Part shown: piece after piece, positions 51,891 to 61,780 of the stretch
Layout of the letters: every line of letters starts with the position of its first letter
Position numbering within the stretch: position 1 is the stretch's first letter
Source: an uncultured Pseudomonadales bacterium
GTDB lineage: Bacteria; Pseudomonadota; Gammaproteobacteria; Pseudomonadales; CANNCY01
DNA: 64,000 nt
Assembly: GCA_947503335.1 (NCBI GenBank)
Contig: CANNCY010000002.1
Coordinates: forward strand, 62,001 to 126,000
Reading direction: 5' to 3'
Translations under genes and position numbers: made by a program
The notes under the pieces: model-generated
The model's database searches: none
Told to the model about the DNA's origin: nothing
Seen by the model: the letters and a program-made list of their open reading frames with translations, nothing else

Positions 51891-52893
51891 GGACGCCAAC
51901 CTACCTATCGACGAAGCACAGTCTAATTCTGACACTGGCAACCAGCGAAACAGAATTACCCCCGACTCTTTCAAAGTCTCTAAGGCACTCATGGGTCTGC
52001 CGCTTGCTTCGCCTAGTCGTCGTGGCCTTGCTCTACTAATTGATTTGATCTGCATTGGCTTAATTAGTTCGGTCGGGTTTATCGGCTTTGCCTTGATGAT
52101 CGCTTTAGTTATTTATCGATCTAAGTACGCGCCTGAGGGCACTATGGGGCGTTGGGTGACACCCGTTCTCTTCGTTGTACTATTACTGTCAGCACTGATT
52201 GGCGGTGCTGCGTACTGGGTCAAGGTCAGCTTTGACGACGTTAAGGTGATCACTAACGAACAGGGTATCAATGAAGTAGCTGATAAGTCATTGCTGATGC
52301 ACCTTGTTCAAATACGAATGGCCGACTCTGAGCAAGAGTACAACCAAGTTATTAGCGAAGTAACAGCGCAATTATCTGAAAAGAATATGTCTGCTGAAGA
52401 AATCGATGCCTATGTGGCGAAGCTAATAGATGCAGCTGCTGAAACCGGCCAAGAACTAGCTGTACCTTCTGGCGAATCAGCAGAACAAGACCAAAAACAA
52501 GAAAGCGAAACAGCGAAACTTGAATCAGAGATAGCAAAGCTAAAAACGCAGATTGATGACTTAACAGCAGAAAACCAGCAGATCGGTATAGTTGCGTGGG
52601 TAGAAGGCATCATCAAAGATCTTGGTCTTAGCTTTGGCTGGGCGGCTCTGTATTTTAGTGCTTTTTGGGCGCTTTTTGCGGGGCGATCACCTGGCAAATG
52701 GGTCATGGGCATTCGTGTTATTCAGCTAAATGGTGAACCGCTTACCTATTGGCAAGCCTTTGGTCGCTACGGCGGCTATGCGGCTGGCTTCGCAACAGGG
52801 CTGCTCGGCTTTGGGCAAATCTATTGGGACAAAAACCGCCAAGCAATTCACGATAAGATTGCCGAAACAGTAGTCATTAAAGACCGCGGCTAG
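51889..52893 (+). CDS. RDD family membrane protein with central coiled coil
   Basis: The 334-residue protein starts at GTG 51889 behind CGGAG. An RDD-like first half has two or three helices (LLIDLICIGLISSVGFIGFA and PVLFVVLLLSALIGGAAYWV, about 49-115), followed by a long soluble part that ends in a Gln/Glu/Lys-rich coiled coil (about 195-232). A second membrane segment follows, then FAGRSPGKWVMGIRVIQLNG and WDKNRQAIHDKIAETVVIK, typical of the RDD end. RDD proteins are poorly known; some carry ions or solutes. The inserted coil is unusual. Its start lies in a strong hairpin. A GNAT gene follows eight bases downstream, in operon. Confidence 0.85.
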   Translation: MDANLPIDEAQSNSDTGNQRNRITPDSFKVSKALMGLPLASPSRRGLALLIDLICIGLISSVGFIGFALMIALVIYRSKYAPEGTMGRWVTPVLFVVLLLSALIGGAAYWVKVSFDDVKVITNEQGINEVADKSLLMHLVQIRMADSEQEYNQVISEVTAQLSEKNMSAEEIDAYVAKLIDAAAETGQELAVPSGESAEQDQKQESETAKLESEIAKLKTQIDDLTAENQQIGIVAWVEGIIKDLGLSFGWAALYFSAFWALFAGRSPGKWVMGIRVIQLNGEPLTYWQAFGRYGGYAAGFATGLLGFGQIYWDKNRQAIHDKIAETVVIKDRG

Positions 52894-52901
52894 CGACTAA
52901 A

Positions 52902-53477
52902 ATGAGTGAACTATTACTGCGACGTGGCCGCCCCGAAGACGCAGCGTTTTTGACCACAGCAGTAATGGCAAGTGGTGAACAAAACATGCGCTTTCTGCTA
53001 TCTCGCGAACCCAAAGGCTATCTAAAGAAATGGGTGCGCAGCAAAACCGGGTTGTTTTCGCACAGATACTTTTGGCTCATCGAAAAAGACAATGTACCCG
53101 TCGCCTGTTGCTCTATCTTGAGACCAGAGCAAACATCTACAGCAGTACTCAACACTTGGTGGCAAATGCGCCCGTACACTATTGCAGGCCTAAAAATGAT
53201 TAGACGATTATCGATGATGAGTACCGCAATGGCGATACCCGATGTACCCGCCTCGATGATCAGCTCCGTGTATGTGCCTGCAGCTCATCGTGGTCAGGGG
53301 TACGCTACTCGCCTACTAAGCGCACTGATTCAAAAATATCGTGGCGCCATCGCTCTTCAGGTAGCAATATCGAATAAAGCCGCAATAAATCTTTATGAAC
53401 AGACAGGCTTCAAATCTGTCGGCCTGTCTGAGCCATCGTCAGTTGTTGAACAGCATTATCTAATGCTTAGCACGTAA
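52902..53477 (+). CDS. GNAT family N-acetyltransferase
   Basis: The 191-residue cytoplasmic protein has a GNAT fold. Strand beta4 and the acetyl-CoA loop read SSVYVPAAHRGQGYATRLLS, with RGQGYA as the Q/RxxGxG/A motif A, followed by ALQVAISNKAAINLYEQTGF, the motif B segment with Asn and Tyr. The N-terminal region (RRGRPEDAAFLTTAVMASGE) is longer than average. Substrate unknown; it could acetylate a small amine or protein. The gene starts eight bases after the RDD gene and ends convergent with a nitroreductase gene 13 bases away. Confidence 0.87.
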   Translation: MSELLLRRGRPEDAAFLTTAVMASGEQNMRFLLSREPKGYLKKWVRSKTGLFSHRYFWLIEKDNVPVACCSILRPEQTSTAVLNTWWQMRPYTIAGLKMIRRLSMMSTAMAIPDVPASMISSVYVPAAHRGQGYATRLLSALIQKYRGAIALQVAISNKAAINLYEQTGFKSVGLSEPSSVVEQHYLMLST

Positions 53478-53490
53478 CATTTGAGCTAAA

Positions 53491-54159
53491 TCAAATAAAG
53501 GTACTGATCTCTTCAAGAGGCTTACGCGAAATATCGGGTACTAGCGCATTATCGTCAGGGTAGCCAACTACCAACAAAATAAAGGGCTTTTCGTTCGATG
53601 GCCGCCCGCATATTTCATTCAAGAAACCCATTGGGCTAGGAGTATGCGTTAGCGTTGCTAACCCAGCTTTATGAAGAGCGGTAATCAACATACCTGATGC
53701 CAAGCCAACCGATTCGGGCACATAATAGTTTTTATGCTTTTCACCCTGATCATCTACCTGAATACGCTCAGCGAAAATCGCGATCAACCAAGGCGCCGTT
53801 TCTAGAAATGGCTTGTTGGCATCAGTACCCAACGGCGCCAAATCGTCTAACCAGCTCTGTGTAGCTCGACGCTCATAAAACTCGCGCTCTTCGGCTTCGG
53901 CTGCAACTCGAATCTGGTGTTTGGTATCCTGCTTATTAATGGCTACAAAATGCCACGGCTGTTTATTAGCGCCACTAGGAGCAGTGCCCGCTGCAGCAAT
54001 AGCCGCTTCAATAACAGTTCTAGGCACCGACTCACTGCTAAAGTCGCGTACTGTGCGTCGACGAGACATGGTGTCATAAAACTCGTCGGCTACCTGCTGC
54101 ATCTGCTCTTCGCTATCAAGGCGCTGATAACGAAGAGGGATATGTGCGTATTCGCTCAT
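53491..54159 (-). CDS. Nitroreductase family FMN oxidoreductase
   Basis: The 222-residue protein has the nitroreductase pattern: [20 protein letters not shown] for FMN phosphate contact (residues about 30-50), [34 protein letters not shown] with the GMLI-type flavin loop, and [20 protein letters not shown] near the end. It is of the subgroup that resembles iodotyrosine dehalogenase, given [20 protein letters not shown] and the C-terminal KPLEEI. It reduces nitro compounds or quinones, or possibly halogenated tyrosines, using NAD(P)H. It starts two bases after the M1 peptidase stop and is the last gene of the kinase-peptidase operon. Confidence 0.88.
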   Translation of the reverse strand: MSEYAHIPLRYQRLDSEEQMQQVADEFYDTMSRRRTVRDFSSESVPRTVIEAAIAAAGTAPSGANKQPWHFVAINKQDTKHQIRVAAEAEEREFYERRATQSWLDDLAPLGTDANKPFLETAPWLIAIFAERIQVDDQGEKHKNYYVPESVGLASGMLITALHKAGLATLTHTPSPMGFLNEICGRPSNEKPFILLVVGYPDDNALVPDISRKPLEEISTFI

Positions 54160-54161
54160 TA

Positions 54162-56033
54162 TTATTTCTCTAATACACTTTCGATCGTGCCACGAGCTAC
54201 CTGATGGTAGATAGGCTTTGCTTTTTCGTAGATAGCTTTAGCGCGTTCTAGCTCGCCCTTAGCTACCAGGTCTTTGTACAGCGGTACAATCAATTTGCGG
54301 CGACCAATACTTGTCAAATAGCTTTCTAAACGCTCATCTGCAGGGGCATAACCGTTGCGAATACAAATGCGCAACCAACTATGAGCTACTTCATTATTTG
54401 TACTGGCAGTAAATTTAAAAGCCTTATCAAGGGCGGCCATCTGATCTGCTGTCAGAGCATCTGGCATATTGTTCAAGAAGTATAGCCACTCATGAATCGT
54501 GTACTTCTTAGCATCTACTTTCGCCAAAGAGCCATCAGTCAAAAATTGATCGCGAGCTGTATCGACTAAATCGAACGCATCTGATTGCGGGTGCGGTGCC
54601 CCTGCAGGGATTCCAGGCTTCTCAATCCACGACTTGATGCGTGCCATTGATACTCTCTCTGGGTACTTAGCTACCAGCGTTTTATCGATATATGCCAAAA
54701 AGGTTTCGGTGGTCAAACTTTGAAAAGCAAAGTGATCGAAATACTCTTTTAGCCATACATCAAACTTGTCACGACCGACTCGCTGCTCTAGTTCGGTCAC
54801 GAACAGAGCACCCTTGTCGTAGGGCACACTGCTAAACCCATCATCAGGATGGCGGCCACGTAAATCTGGGGTTAGTCGCTGATCGGCAACAGGCATGCTT
54901 TCTAGCGCCGCCTCGAGATCTTGATAACCAAGAACACGTTCCATTGCGTCACGGCGTTCACCGTAGACATCTTCCATAATGCGATGGGTTAGATAAGTCG
55001 TAAAACCTTCGTTGAGCCAGATGTCACGCCATGTTGCGTTGGTCACAGTGTTACCTGACCAAGAGTGAGCAAGCTCGTGTGCAATCAATGCTACCAAGCT
55101 CTTGTCGCCAGCAATTACTGTGGGCGTAATGAAAGATAAACGAGGGTTTTCCATACCACCCCACGGAAAGCTAGGCGGTAGTATCAATAGATCGTAGCGC
55201 CCCCAAGCATACTCACCTAATTTAAGCTCCACCTTATCGAGCATCGCTTGAGTATCTTCGAACTCTTTGGCTGCGGCCGCTAAAATAGATTCTTCAGCAT
55301 AGACACCAGTGTCTGGCCCCATCGATTGAAACTTTACATCACCAACGGCAAGGGCGATTAAGTAACTAGGAATAGGCTGTGGCATTTTGAAATGAAACTC
55401 GCCATTCCAAGGTGCATTAGGGTCGTTCTCTGCACTCATAACTGCACGCATTGTTTTAGGCGTGCGTATGGTTGCCTCATAGGTAACACGCACTGCCGGT
55501 GAGTCTTGAGTCGGTACAAAGGTACGCGCATAGGTAGGCTGTGCTTGCGTATATAAAAACGGCTGCTGTTTGCCTGCGGTTTGCTCAGGGTCTAACCACT
55601 GCAGCCCGCCCGCATCAGGGTGCGTTGAGTACTCAACCTTTACCTTCATTGCCCCTTTAGGCAACTGAATGGTTAATGCACTACCCATATCGACAACAGC
55701 GTCGGCTAAATTATATTTAGCAGCAACCCAACTGCCATCAGCCAATACTGAAACACCGTTAATAGCTAACTGATTGGTATCGAGTACCAGTTTTTCAGCA
55801 TTTTCTTGAACATACTTCAGGTCTAATACAACGCTGCCCTGCAGCTGCTTTTCAGCGAAGTTAACATCTAGATCTAAGTTAAGATGAGTCACTACAACCT
55901 GATCTGGATTGCCGTACGAGTGGTAATCGATGCTGCCATCAAATGGCTGTTCAAATGAACCTGCATTCGCTGACAGGCTTATCGCAGCTGCACAAGCCGC
56001 CCCAACAAATCTCTTTAAATAAGCAACCGACAT
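54162..56033 (-). CDS. M1 family metallopeptidase (leukotriene A4 hydrolase-like)
   Basis: The 623-residue enzyme has a signal peptide ([20 protein letters not shown]), so it is periplasmic or secreted. After an N-terminal beta domain come the gluzincin motifs: substrate-binding [10 protein letters not shown] and zinc-binding [13 protein letters not shown], where HELAH binds zinc with the Glu of [10 protein letters not shown] downstream. A C-terminal helical Leuk-A4 hydrolase domain follows. It should be an aminopeptidase that removes N-terminal residues from peptides for nutrition. It lies 29 bases after a sensor kinase gene and two bases before the nitroreductase gene, as one operon. Confidence 0.93.
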   Translation of the reverse strand: MSVAYLKRFVGAACAAAISLSANAGSFEQPFDGSIDYHSYGNPDQVVVTHLNLDLDVNFAEKQLQGSVVLDLKYVQENAEKLVLDTNQLAINGVSVLADGSWVAAKYNLADAVVDMGSALTIQLPKGAMKVKVEYSTHPDAGGLQWLDPEQTAGKQQPFLYTQAQPTYARTFVPTQDSPAVRVTYEATIRTPKTMRAVMSAENDPNAPWNGEFHFKMPQPIPSYLIALAVGDVKFQSMGPDTGVYAEESILAAAAKEFEDTQAMLDKVELKLGEYAWGRYDLLILPPSFPWGGMENPRLSFITPTVIAGDKSLVALIAHELAHSWSGNTVTNATWRDIWLNEGFTTYLTHRIMEDVYGERRDAMERVLGYQDLEAALESMPVADQRLTPDLRGRHPDDGFSSVPYDKGALFVTELEQRVGRDKFDVWLKEYFDHFAFQSLTTETFLAYIDKTLVAKYPERVSMARIKSWIEKPGIPAGAPHPQSDAFDLVDTARDQFLTDGSLAKVDAKKYTIHEWLYFLNNMPDALTADQMAALDKAFKFTASTNNEVAHSWLRICIRNGYAPADERLESYLTSIGRRKLIVPLYKDLVAKGELERAKAIYEKAKPIYHQVARGTIESVLEK

Positions 56034-56062
56034 ACAAACTCCTTCTTTATTACTGTTTTATT

Positions 56063-58003
56063 TTAGTGCACTACCGCAGCAGGTTCTGATTCTGATATCG
56101 TCGCAGCCATTGACGGCGAGAAACGAAGCGATACCGACACATAGCTATCTTCGATATCAAAGTCTAGCTCAACACCTAAGCTATCGGCCAATCGATACAT
56201 AGTCATAAGTCCTAGCCCCGTGCCCATTGCTTCGGGTGTTGGAGTATTTTCTATCGCCCACTGGCCTTGAGCTGCTTTAACAAAGGGTTCTGTCGACGTC
56301 TTATAACTTGGATTAGTCACTCTAAGCACAACACCATTTTCTTTTCTTAAATGGATATCGACTGTACCACGGCTACCGTGTTGACACGCATTGATCATAA
56401 CGTTCGATAGCAAACGGTCTAGTGCATTACGATCAGCGACGCGAAGCATCGCATGAATATCTTGCCTAAACTGCATTCGTATACCTTGCCCCATAGCAAG
56501 CGGCTGATATCGGGCAATCATTTCTTCAATCACCTCTGCAAACACTTCTCGCTGAGGCTGTACATCTGAGAACGTCTTCTGCGTATCTAGCGATGACGCT
56601 GCAAATCGATCTAAAGACTCTACCGCTTGAGTGATCGCATCACGAGTCTTTACATCTGCAATATTGTTCGCATGAAGCTTGATCGCATACAGAGGCTGCC
56701 TGATATCGTGGGCCTGCTCTGCTAACAATCGTGAGCTTTCGATGGCTTTTTGCTGGGCAGCATCTCTTGCCGCTGCAATTTTAAAGTTACTTCGTAGCGA
56801 CTCGGCATATGCGTCTTGAATCAATGAACGAGACCGCGCTTCGCTCAAGAGTTTTAAAACCAATGCTATTGTAAAGCAGCTGCCGTCTAGTAAGAGACCC
56901 CATTCAACAATGATATTAGACAACACCATGTTCATACCATGGTTGCCAGTACTGGCCACAGTGAAGCTGATGAACGTTGCCATCAAAAAGCTCCACCCGA
57001 TCAAATAGTATTTTGCATATTCAGCGCCTCTAAAATAAGCGCGTAGTGCAAGGCTCATGGCGAGTAGATTACTGCCCCCAGCGATCACATAAACCAACGT
57101 ACGAGAAAACGACCCATAGTCGACAAACACCGCAATGGCACCAACAGCAATAATAATGAGCAACACATTCGCGGCTTCTAGATGACGTGTATTCTTAAGC
57201 TCTGTGTTGAACAATGATCGAGCAAACAATAAAACCGAGGATGCCGTCAATAAACCTAAATAACCAGACAGCACCAAGTTAAACTCGGGCGCTTCTGGCC
57301 AGAACAATACATGCAAATAGTTTTGAATATACAACTCGTATACAAAGAAGCCACCTTGAACTAGGGCAAAACCCAAAAACAGTCGTGAACGCATCAGAAA
57401 CCCGAACAGCGTCGCGGTGAAAGTAAAGAACCCCAAGATAGCGATCAGTAGCGCGGAGTTTGCCAACGAAAACCAGTCGTAAAAATAGTACGCTTGTTCT
57501 TCAAATAGATACATCGGTGTATAACCATAAACCGAGTCTAGTGCGTCGATCTGCATTATCATTTGTTGACGAGGTTTAAGCTCGATAGTGCGTTTTAACC
57601 AACGGTGTTGCTCAGGCTTATCGAATAACGTAGTGCTAGCATCTGCCTGTAAAACAACTGTTTCTTTACCTTGGTGAATAAGCGAGACGCTTAAATACTC
57701 TATATGTCTAAAACGCGCATGCAGCACCAATCGCTTTAGAACGTCGGTCTCGTTATGCAATGAGAACTGTTTGCTTTGAACCGCCTTACCGCCAGGCATC
57801 AATAACTCAGTCAATTGAAAGTGCTGATCGACCGCCACCACTGCATCTGACTTCTCGTATTTTCTATCAAACCAGCGATCAAATGAAACAATCGCCACAC
57901 CAATCATTAGCCACAGCAATAGTAGCCCTGACAGCTTGACCACGATAGAAAGCCGGCCACTAGTAAGCGACGGTGGTATTGACAGATTGGTTAGAAAATT
58001 CAT
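56063..58003 (-). CDS. Membrane sensor histidine kinase with 7TMR-DISM sensor
   Basis: The 646 residues start at ATG 58003; a longer frame upstream is unlikely. One membrane helix at about 24-43 is followed by a periplasmic beta domain (about 50-175, 7TMR-DISMED2 type) and seven closely packed helices (about 178-387, the 7TMR-DISM_7TM region). The kinase core follows: phosphoacceptor His432 in EQAHDIRQPLYAI, N box LSNVMINACQHG and G box GTGLGLMTMYRLAD. It resembles kinases that sense carbohydrates or other extracellular ligands. No response regulator is nearby, so it is an orphan. It is co-directional with the M1 peptidase, suggesting a link with peptide use. Confidence 0.9.
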   Translation of the reverse strand: MNFLTNLSIPPSLTSGRLSIVVKLSGLLLLWLMIGVAIVSFDRWFDRKYEKSDAVVAVDQHFQLTELLMPGGKAVQSKQFSLHNETDVLKRLVLHARFRHIEYLSVSLIHQGKETVVLQADASTTLFDKPEQHRWLKRTIELKPRQQMIMQIDALDSVYGYTPMYLFEEQAYYFYDWFSLANSALLIAILGFFTFTATLFGFLMRSRLFLGFALVQGGFFVYELYIQNYLHVLFWPEAPEFNLVLSGYLGLLTASSVLLFARSLFNTELKNTRHLEAANVLLIIIAVGAIAVFVDYGSFSRTLVYVIAGGSNLLAMSLALRAYFRGAEYAKYYLIGWSFLMATFISFTVASTGNHGMNMVLSNIIVEWGLLLDGSCFTIALVLKLLSEARSRSLIQDAYAESLRSNFKIAAARDAAQQKAIESSRLLAEQAHDIRQPLYAIKLHANNIADVKTRDAITQAVESLDRFAASSLDTQKTFSDVQPQREVFAEVIEEMIARYQPLAMGQGIRMQFRQDIHAMLRVADRNALDRLLSNVMINACQHGSRGTVDIHLRKENGVVLRVTNPSYKTSTEPFVKAAQGQWAIENTPTPEAMGTGLGLMTMYRLADSLGVELDFDIEDSYVSVSLRFSPSMAATISESEPAAVVH

Positions 58004-58061
58004 GGTCGCAATGATACCACGATGCGGGGATATTTCACGGCTAACACTACCCAAAACCCTG

Positions 58062-58067
58062 TATAAT
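58062..58067 (+). promoter_or_regulatory. Candidate -10 element for the miaB operon
   Basis: A perfect TATAAT at 58062-58067 lies 36 bases upstream of the miaB ATG. No good -35 hexamer is seen at the usual distance, so the promoter may be extended or activator-dependent. Confidence 0.45.
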
Positions 58068-58102
58068 GGGCGTTTTAAGTATTGCGTAGAGACTCCACTA
58101 AC

Positions 58103-59464
58103 ATGAGTGACAACAGCAGCAAAAAGCTATTTATACAGACCCATGGCTGTCAAATGAACGAGTACGATTCAAATCGTATCCGTGATTTACTAGGAGACAG
58201 TGACGATATGGTGCCTGTGCCAACGGCTGAAGAAGCAGATGTTATTTTGCTGAATACCTGTTCGATTCGCGAAAAAGCGCAAGAAAAGGTGTTTCATCAA
58301 CTAGGCCGCTGGAAGCATTTAAAAGAGAAGAATCCCGACTTAGTTATTGGTGTGGGTGGCTGCGTTGCAAGTCAAGAAGGTGATGCTATCGCTAAGCGCG
58401 CGCCCTTTGTTGACCTAGTTTTTGGCCCCCAAACACTACACCGCGTGCCCGAGATGCTTGAAGAAAGCAAACAGTCTGATGGCACAGTTGTCGTCGACAT
58501 TAGCTTTCCTGAGATCGAAAAGTTCGACAAACTTCCCGTACCTGAGGCCGATGGCGTTAGCGCATTTGTGTCAATCATGGAAGGCTGCTCTAAGTACTGC
58601 ACCTTTTGCGTTGTACCCTACACCCGTGGCGAAGAGGTTTCTCGCCCACCCGAAGACGTACTAGCCGAAGTAATGGCGCTAGCCGAGCAAGGTGTTCGCG
58701 AAATCAACCTTCTAGGCCAAAATGTAAACGCCTATCGGGGCGAGTCTGCCGAAGGTGAGATTATCGATATGGCAGAGCTTTGCAGCTATGTAGCGCAGGT
58801 ACCTGGCATTGATCGTATTCGCTACACCACTAGCCACCCAGTAGAATTTAGCGAGTCTCTTATTAACGCCTATGCCGAAATCCCTGAACTAGTAAGCCAT
58901 TTACACTTGCCAGTACAGCACGGCTCAGATCGTATTCTAAGCGCCATGAAGCGTGGCCACACTGCACTAGAATACAAATCAAAGATTCGTAAACTGCGTG
59001 CAATTCGCCCAGACATCAGCCTTAGCAGTGATTTTATCGTAGGCTTTCCGGGCGAGACCGAAGCTGATTTTGAAGCAACCATGAAGTTGATCAACGACAT
59101 CGGCTTTGATCATTCGTTTAGCTTTATCTACAGCGCCCGCCCAGGCACTCCTGCGGCCGACCTGCAAGATGACACCCCAGAAGATGTAAAAAAGAAACGC
59201 CTAAAGATATTACAAGATCGCATCTTGCAGTTTGCCCACGGTATTAGCCGTAAAATGGTTGGCAATACCGAGCGAATCTTGGTGTCAGGAGTATCTAAAA
59301 AAGATCCTGGGCAACTTCAGGGTCGCACTGAAAACAATCGTGTAGTAAATTTTTCATCAGCAGATGCTAGTTTGATTGGCCAGTTCGTTGATGTTGAGAT
59401 CACCGAAGCCTTACCAAACTCGCTTCGCGGAATTCTTGTAGCAACCCCTGAGGCCAATGCATGA
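58103..59464 (+). CDS. miaB: tRNA-2-methylthio-N6-dimethylallyladenosine synthase MiaB
   Basis: The 453-residue radical SAM methylthiotransferase adds a methylthio group to i6A37 of tRNAs. It starts at ATG 58103. The N-terminal UPF0004 domain supplies three cluster Cys in [21 protein letters not shown] and GVGGCVASQ. The radical SAM motif is [20 protein letters not shown]-terminal TRAM domain ([20 protein letters not shown]) follows, for RNA binding. Length and order match E. coli MiaB. It overlaps phoH by four bases and heads the conserved operon with phoH, ybeY, corC and lnt. Confidence 0.97.
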   Translation: MSDNSSKKLFIQTHGCQMNEYDSNRIRDLLGDSDDMVPVPTAEEADVILLNTCSIREKAQEKVFHQLGRWKHLKEKNPDLVIGVGGCVASQEGDAIAKRAPFVDLVFGPQTLHRVPEMLEESKQSDGTVVVDISFPEIEKFDKLPVPEADGVSAFVSIMEGCSKYCTFCVVPYTRGEEVSRPPEDVLAEVMALAEQGVREINLLGQNVNAYRGESAEGEIIDMAELCSYVAQVPGIDRIRYTTSHPVEFSESLINAYAEIPELVSHLHLPVQHGSDRILSAMKRGHTALEYKSKIRKLRAIRPDISLSSDFIVGFPGETEADFEATMKLINDIGFDHSFSFIYSARPGTPAADLQDDTPEDVKKKRLKILQDRILQFAHGISRKMVGNTERILVSGVSKKDPGQLQGRTENNRVVNFSSADASLIGQFVDVEITEALPNSLRGILVATPEANA

Positions 59465-60441
59465 ACATAACCCTGACACAGTTTGAACTGACTCCAGCCG
59501 ACTCAAAGCGCTTAGCAAACCTATGCGGGCAATTTGACAGTCATCTGCAACTAATCGAATCTCGATTAGAAGTACGTGTGCGCAATCGTGGAGGCAACTT
59601 CTCTGTTGAGGGCGAGCAAGAAAGCGTCGAACAGGCCGAGACCGTAATCAAACAGCTTTATGATGAAACTGCCGACGGCCATATCGAAGCAGAGCAAGTA
59701 CATCTTGCACTGCGCCAAGCAGGTGCTGAACCAGCCCCTGCGACTACGCCTGAAGCAAACGAGAACAATGTACCCTCTTTGGTTGAAATCAAAACTAAGA
59801 AGGGAGTCATCAAGCCCCGTGGTTACAACCAAAAAGCCTATGTAACCCGCGTGCGTGATCACGATATCAACTTTGGTATTGGCCCCGCAGGTACAGGTAA
59901 GACCTACCTTGCTGTAGCCTGTGCCGTTGAAGCACTGATCAACCACGAAATTGAGCGTATCTTACTAGTTCGCCCTGCCGTTGAAGCTGGCGAAAAACTA
60001 GGCTTCTTACCAGGTGATCTAAGCCAAAAGATCGACCCTTACCTACGCCCTCTTTATGATGCGCTATATGAGATGCTCGGTTTTGAAACGGTTAACAAGT
60101 TGATCGAACGCCAAGTAATTGAAGTGGCGCCCCTTGCATACATGCGTGGGCGCACCCTAAACAACGCCTTTATCATCTTAGACGAAAGTCAAAACACGAC
60201 TAAGAGCCAGATGAAGATGTTCTTGACCCGTATCGGCTTTGGTTCGACCGCAGTAATCACTGGTGATGCTACACAGATCGATTTACCACGCGGCGACCAA
60301 TCAGGCTTGGTAGAAGCTGCGCGCATCCTTAAAAAGGTGAACGGCATCAGCTTTACCCACTTCGGCTCGCGCGATGTAGTTCGCCACCCGCTAGTTCAAC
60401 GTATCGTTGACGCCTACGAAGAGGCCGACAACAGCAAATGA
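59461..60441 (+). CDS. ybeZ: PhoH-like ATPase (YbeZ)
   Basis: The 326-residue cytoplasmic protein has an N-terminal KH-like part (about 10-75) and a PhoH P-loop domain with Walker [17 protein letters not shown], Walker [15 protein letters not shown], and the [16 protein letters not shown] motif. It is a putative RNA-helicase-like ATPase that works with YbeY in rRNA maturation and RNA quality control. The start overlaps the miaB stop and the end overlaps ybeY, both as ATGA, so translation is tightly coupled. Confidence 0.95.
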   Translation: MNITLTQFELTPADSKRLANLCGQFDSHLQLIESRLEVRVRNRGGNFSVEGEQESVEQAETVIKQLYDETADGHIEAEQVHLALRQAGAEPAPATTPEANENNVPSLVEIKTKKGVIKPRGYNQKAYVTRVRDHDINFGIGPAGTGKTYLAVACAVEALINHEIERILLVRPAVEAGEKLGFLPGDLSQKIDPYLRPLYDALYEMLGFETVNKLIERQVIEVAPLAYMRGRTLNNAFIILDESQNTTKSQMKMFLTRIGFGSTAVITGDATQIDLPRGDQSGLVEAARILKKVNGISFTHFGSRDVVRHPLVQRIVDAYEEADNSK

Positions 60442-60890
60442 GCTGCGATCTGCATATCGAAATAGACCGCGCAGTAGATGCGCCGCCCACTGACGCCCAG
60501 TTCAAAGACTGGGCGTTGGCCGCTTTAGAGGGCCGTCGCGACGAAGCTGAACTATACGTACGCATCGTAGACGCCGCAGAAAGCCAAGATCTAAACAGCA
60601 CCTACCGCAATAAAGATAAGCCGACTAACGTACTTAGCTTTGTGGCTGATTTGCCCCCTGGCGTCGATGTACCTATATTAGGCGACCTAGCGATTTGTGC
60701 GCCCGTAGTGCAGCGCGAAGCAGTAGAACAAAACAAAGAAGAACTCGCCCACTGGGCCCACATGGTGGTTCATGGCGTATTACATTTATTAGGCTTTGAT
60801 CACATTGATGACGACGAAGCCGAAGAAATGGAAGCCTTAGAGGTTCAGATTTTGAACAAATTAGGCTATAACAACCCTTACGAAGACTAA
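60438..60890 (+). CDS. ybeY: rRNA maturation endoribonuclease YbeY
   Basis: The 150-residue metal-dependent endoribonuclease is needed for 16S rRNA 3' end processing and late ribosome quality control. Its hallmark is HMVVHGVLHLLGFDH, the three-His zinc motif H-G-x-L-H-L-x-G-x-D-H. An upstream RNKDKPTNVLSF signature holds the conserved Arg. It overlaps the PhoH gene by four bases and is followed 26 bases later by corC, matching the standard gammaproteobacterial order. Confidence 0.96.
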   Translation: MSCDLHIEIDRAVDAPPTDAQFKDWALAALEGRRDEAELYVRIVDAAESQDLNSTYRNKDKPTNVLSFVADLPPGVDVPILGDLAICAPVVQREAVEQNKEELAHWAHMVVHGVLHLLGFDHIDDDEAEEMEALEVQILNKLGYNNPYED

Positions 60891-60916
60891 TAGACCGAGG
60901 TTTACAAACAACCACA

Positions 60917-61780
60917 ATGACCGACGACCCGTCGAGTACGCAACAGACCGAACGATCTTGGCTTGAGCGCCTATCTGAAAGTCTGTCATTTTCAAGCGAA
61001 CCAAAAAACAAACGCGAGCTACTAAAGATTTTAGAAGAAGCCTCTTCGAGCGGCCTTTTAGACGATGAAGCTTTAGATATTATGGAGGGCGCCCTGGAGG
61101 TGGCCGACAAGCAAGCGCGCGAAGTAATGATTCCCCGCTCTAAAATGGTGGTTGTCGACATCGATGAGTCGCCTGCAGAGTACCTGCCTAAGATTATTGA
61201 ATCCGGCCACTCACGGTTTCCGGTAATTGGCGAAAGCACCGACGAGATCAAAGGCATCTTGTTGGCTAAAGATCTATTGCCGATGATTCTTAAGGGCCCC
61301 GAAGGCATTTCACTAGAAAGCCTATTGCGCGAGCCCGAAGTAATTCCTGAATCTAAGCGTCTAAACGTATTACTGCGAGAGTTTCGCGAAAACCGCCGTC
61401 ATATGGCTATGGTCGCAGACGAGTACGGCGGCATTGCCGGCTTGATCACCATTGAAGACATCTTAGAAGAGATTGTGGGCGAGATAGAAGACGAGACCGA
61501 CCAAGACGAAGATGAAATGATTCGTAAGTTTGGCGCCAAAGACTTCGTGATCGACGCGTTACTGCCAATTGATGAATTCAATGAACGCTTTGATACCGAG
61601 CTTTCAAATGAAGAATTTGAGACGATCGGCGGCTTGGTAATGCAAGCGTTTCATCACGTACCCCATAAAGGCGAGCGAACCTTTGTAGGTGAGCTAGAAT
61701 TTGAAATTATTCGCGCCGATAAGCGCAAGATTCAAACCCTACGTCTATTAACTGGTGATGTCGACTTTGAACAAGCCTAA
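60917..61780 (+). CDS. corC: CBS-domain magnesium/cobalt efflux-type protein CorC (YbeX)
   Basis: The 287-residue soluble protein holds an Asp/Glu-rich N-terminus, two CBS domains (about 70-200, with VMIPRSKMVVVDIDES and HMAMVADEYGGIAGLITIED), and a C-terminal CorC_HlyC domain (about 205-285, IDALLPIDEFNERF). YbeX/CorC is linked to magnesium-cobalt efflux and to ribosome metabolism. It lacks the DUF21 membrane domain, as in E. coli. It follows ybeY by 26 bases and overlaps lnt by 23 bases. Confidence 0.94.
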   Translation: MTDDPSSTQQTERSWLERLSESLSFSSEPKNKRELLKILEEASSSGLLDDEALDIMEGALEVADKQAREVMIPRSKMVVVDIDESPAEYLPKIIESGHSRFPVIGESTDEIKGILLAKDLLPMILKGPEGISLESLLREPEVIPESKRLNVLLREFRENRRHMAMVADEYGGIAGLITIEDILEEIVGEIEDETDQDEDEMIRKFGAKDFVIDALLPIDEFNERFDTELSNEEFETIGGLVMQAFHHVPHKGERTFVGELEFEIIRADKRKIQTLRLLTGDVDFEQA

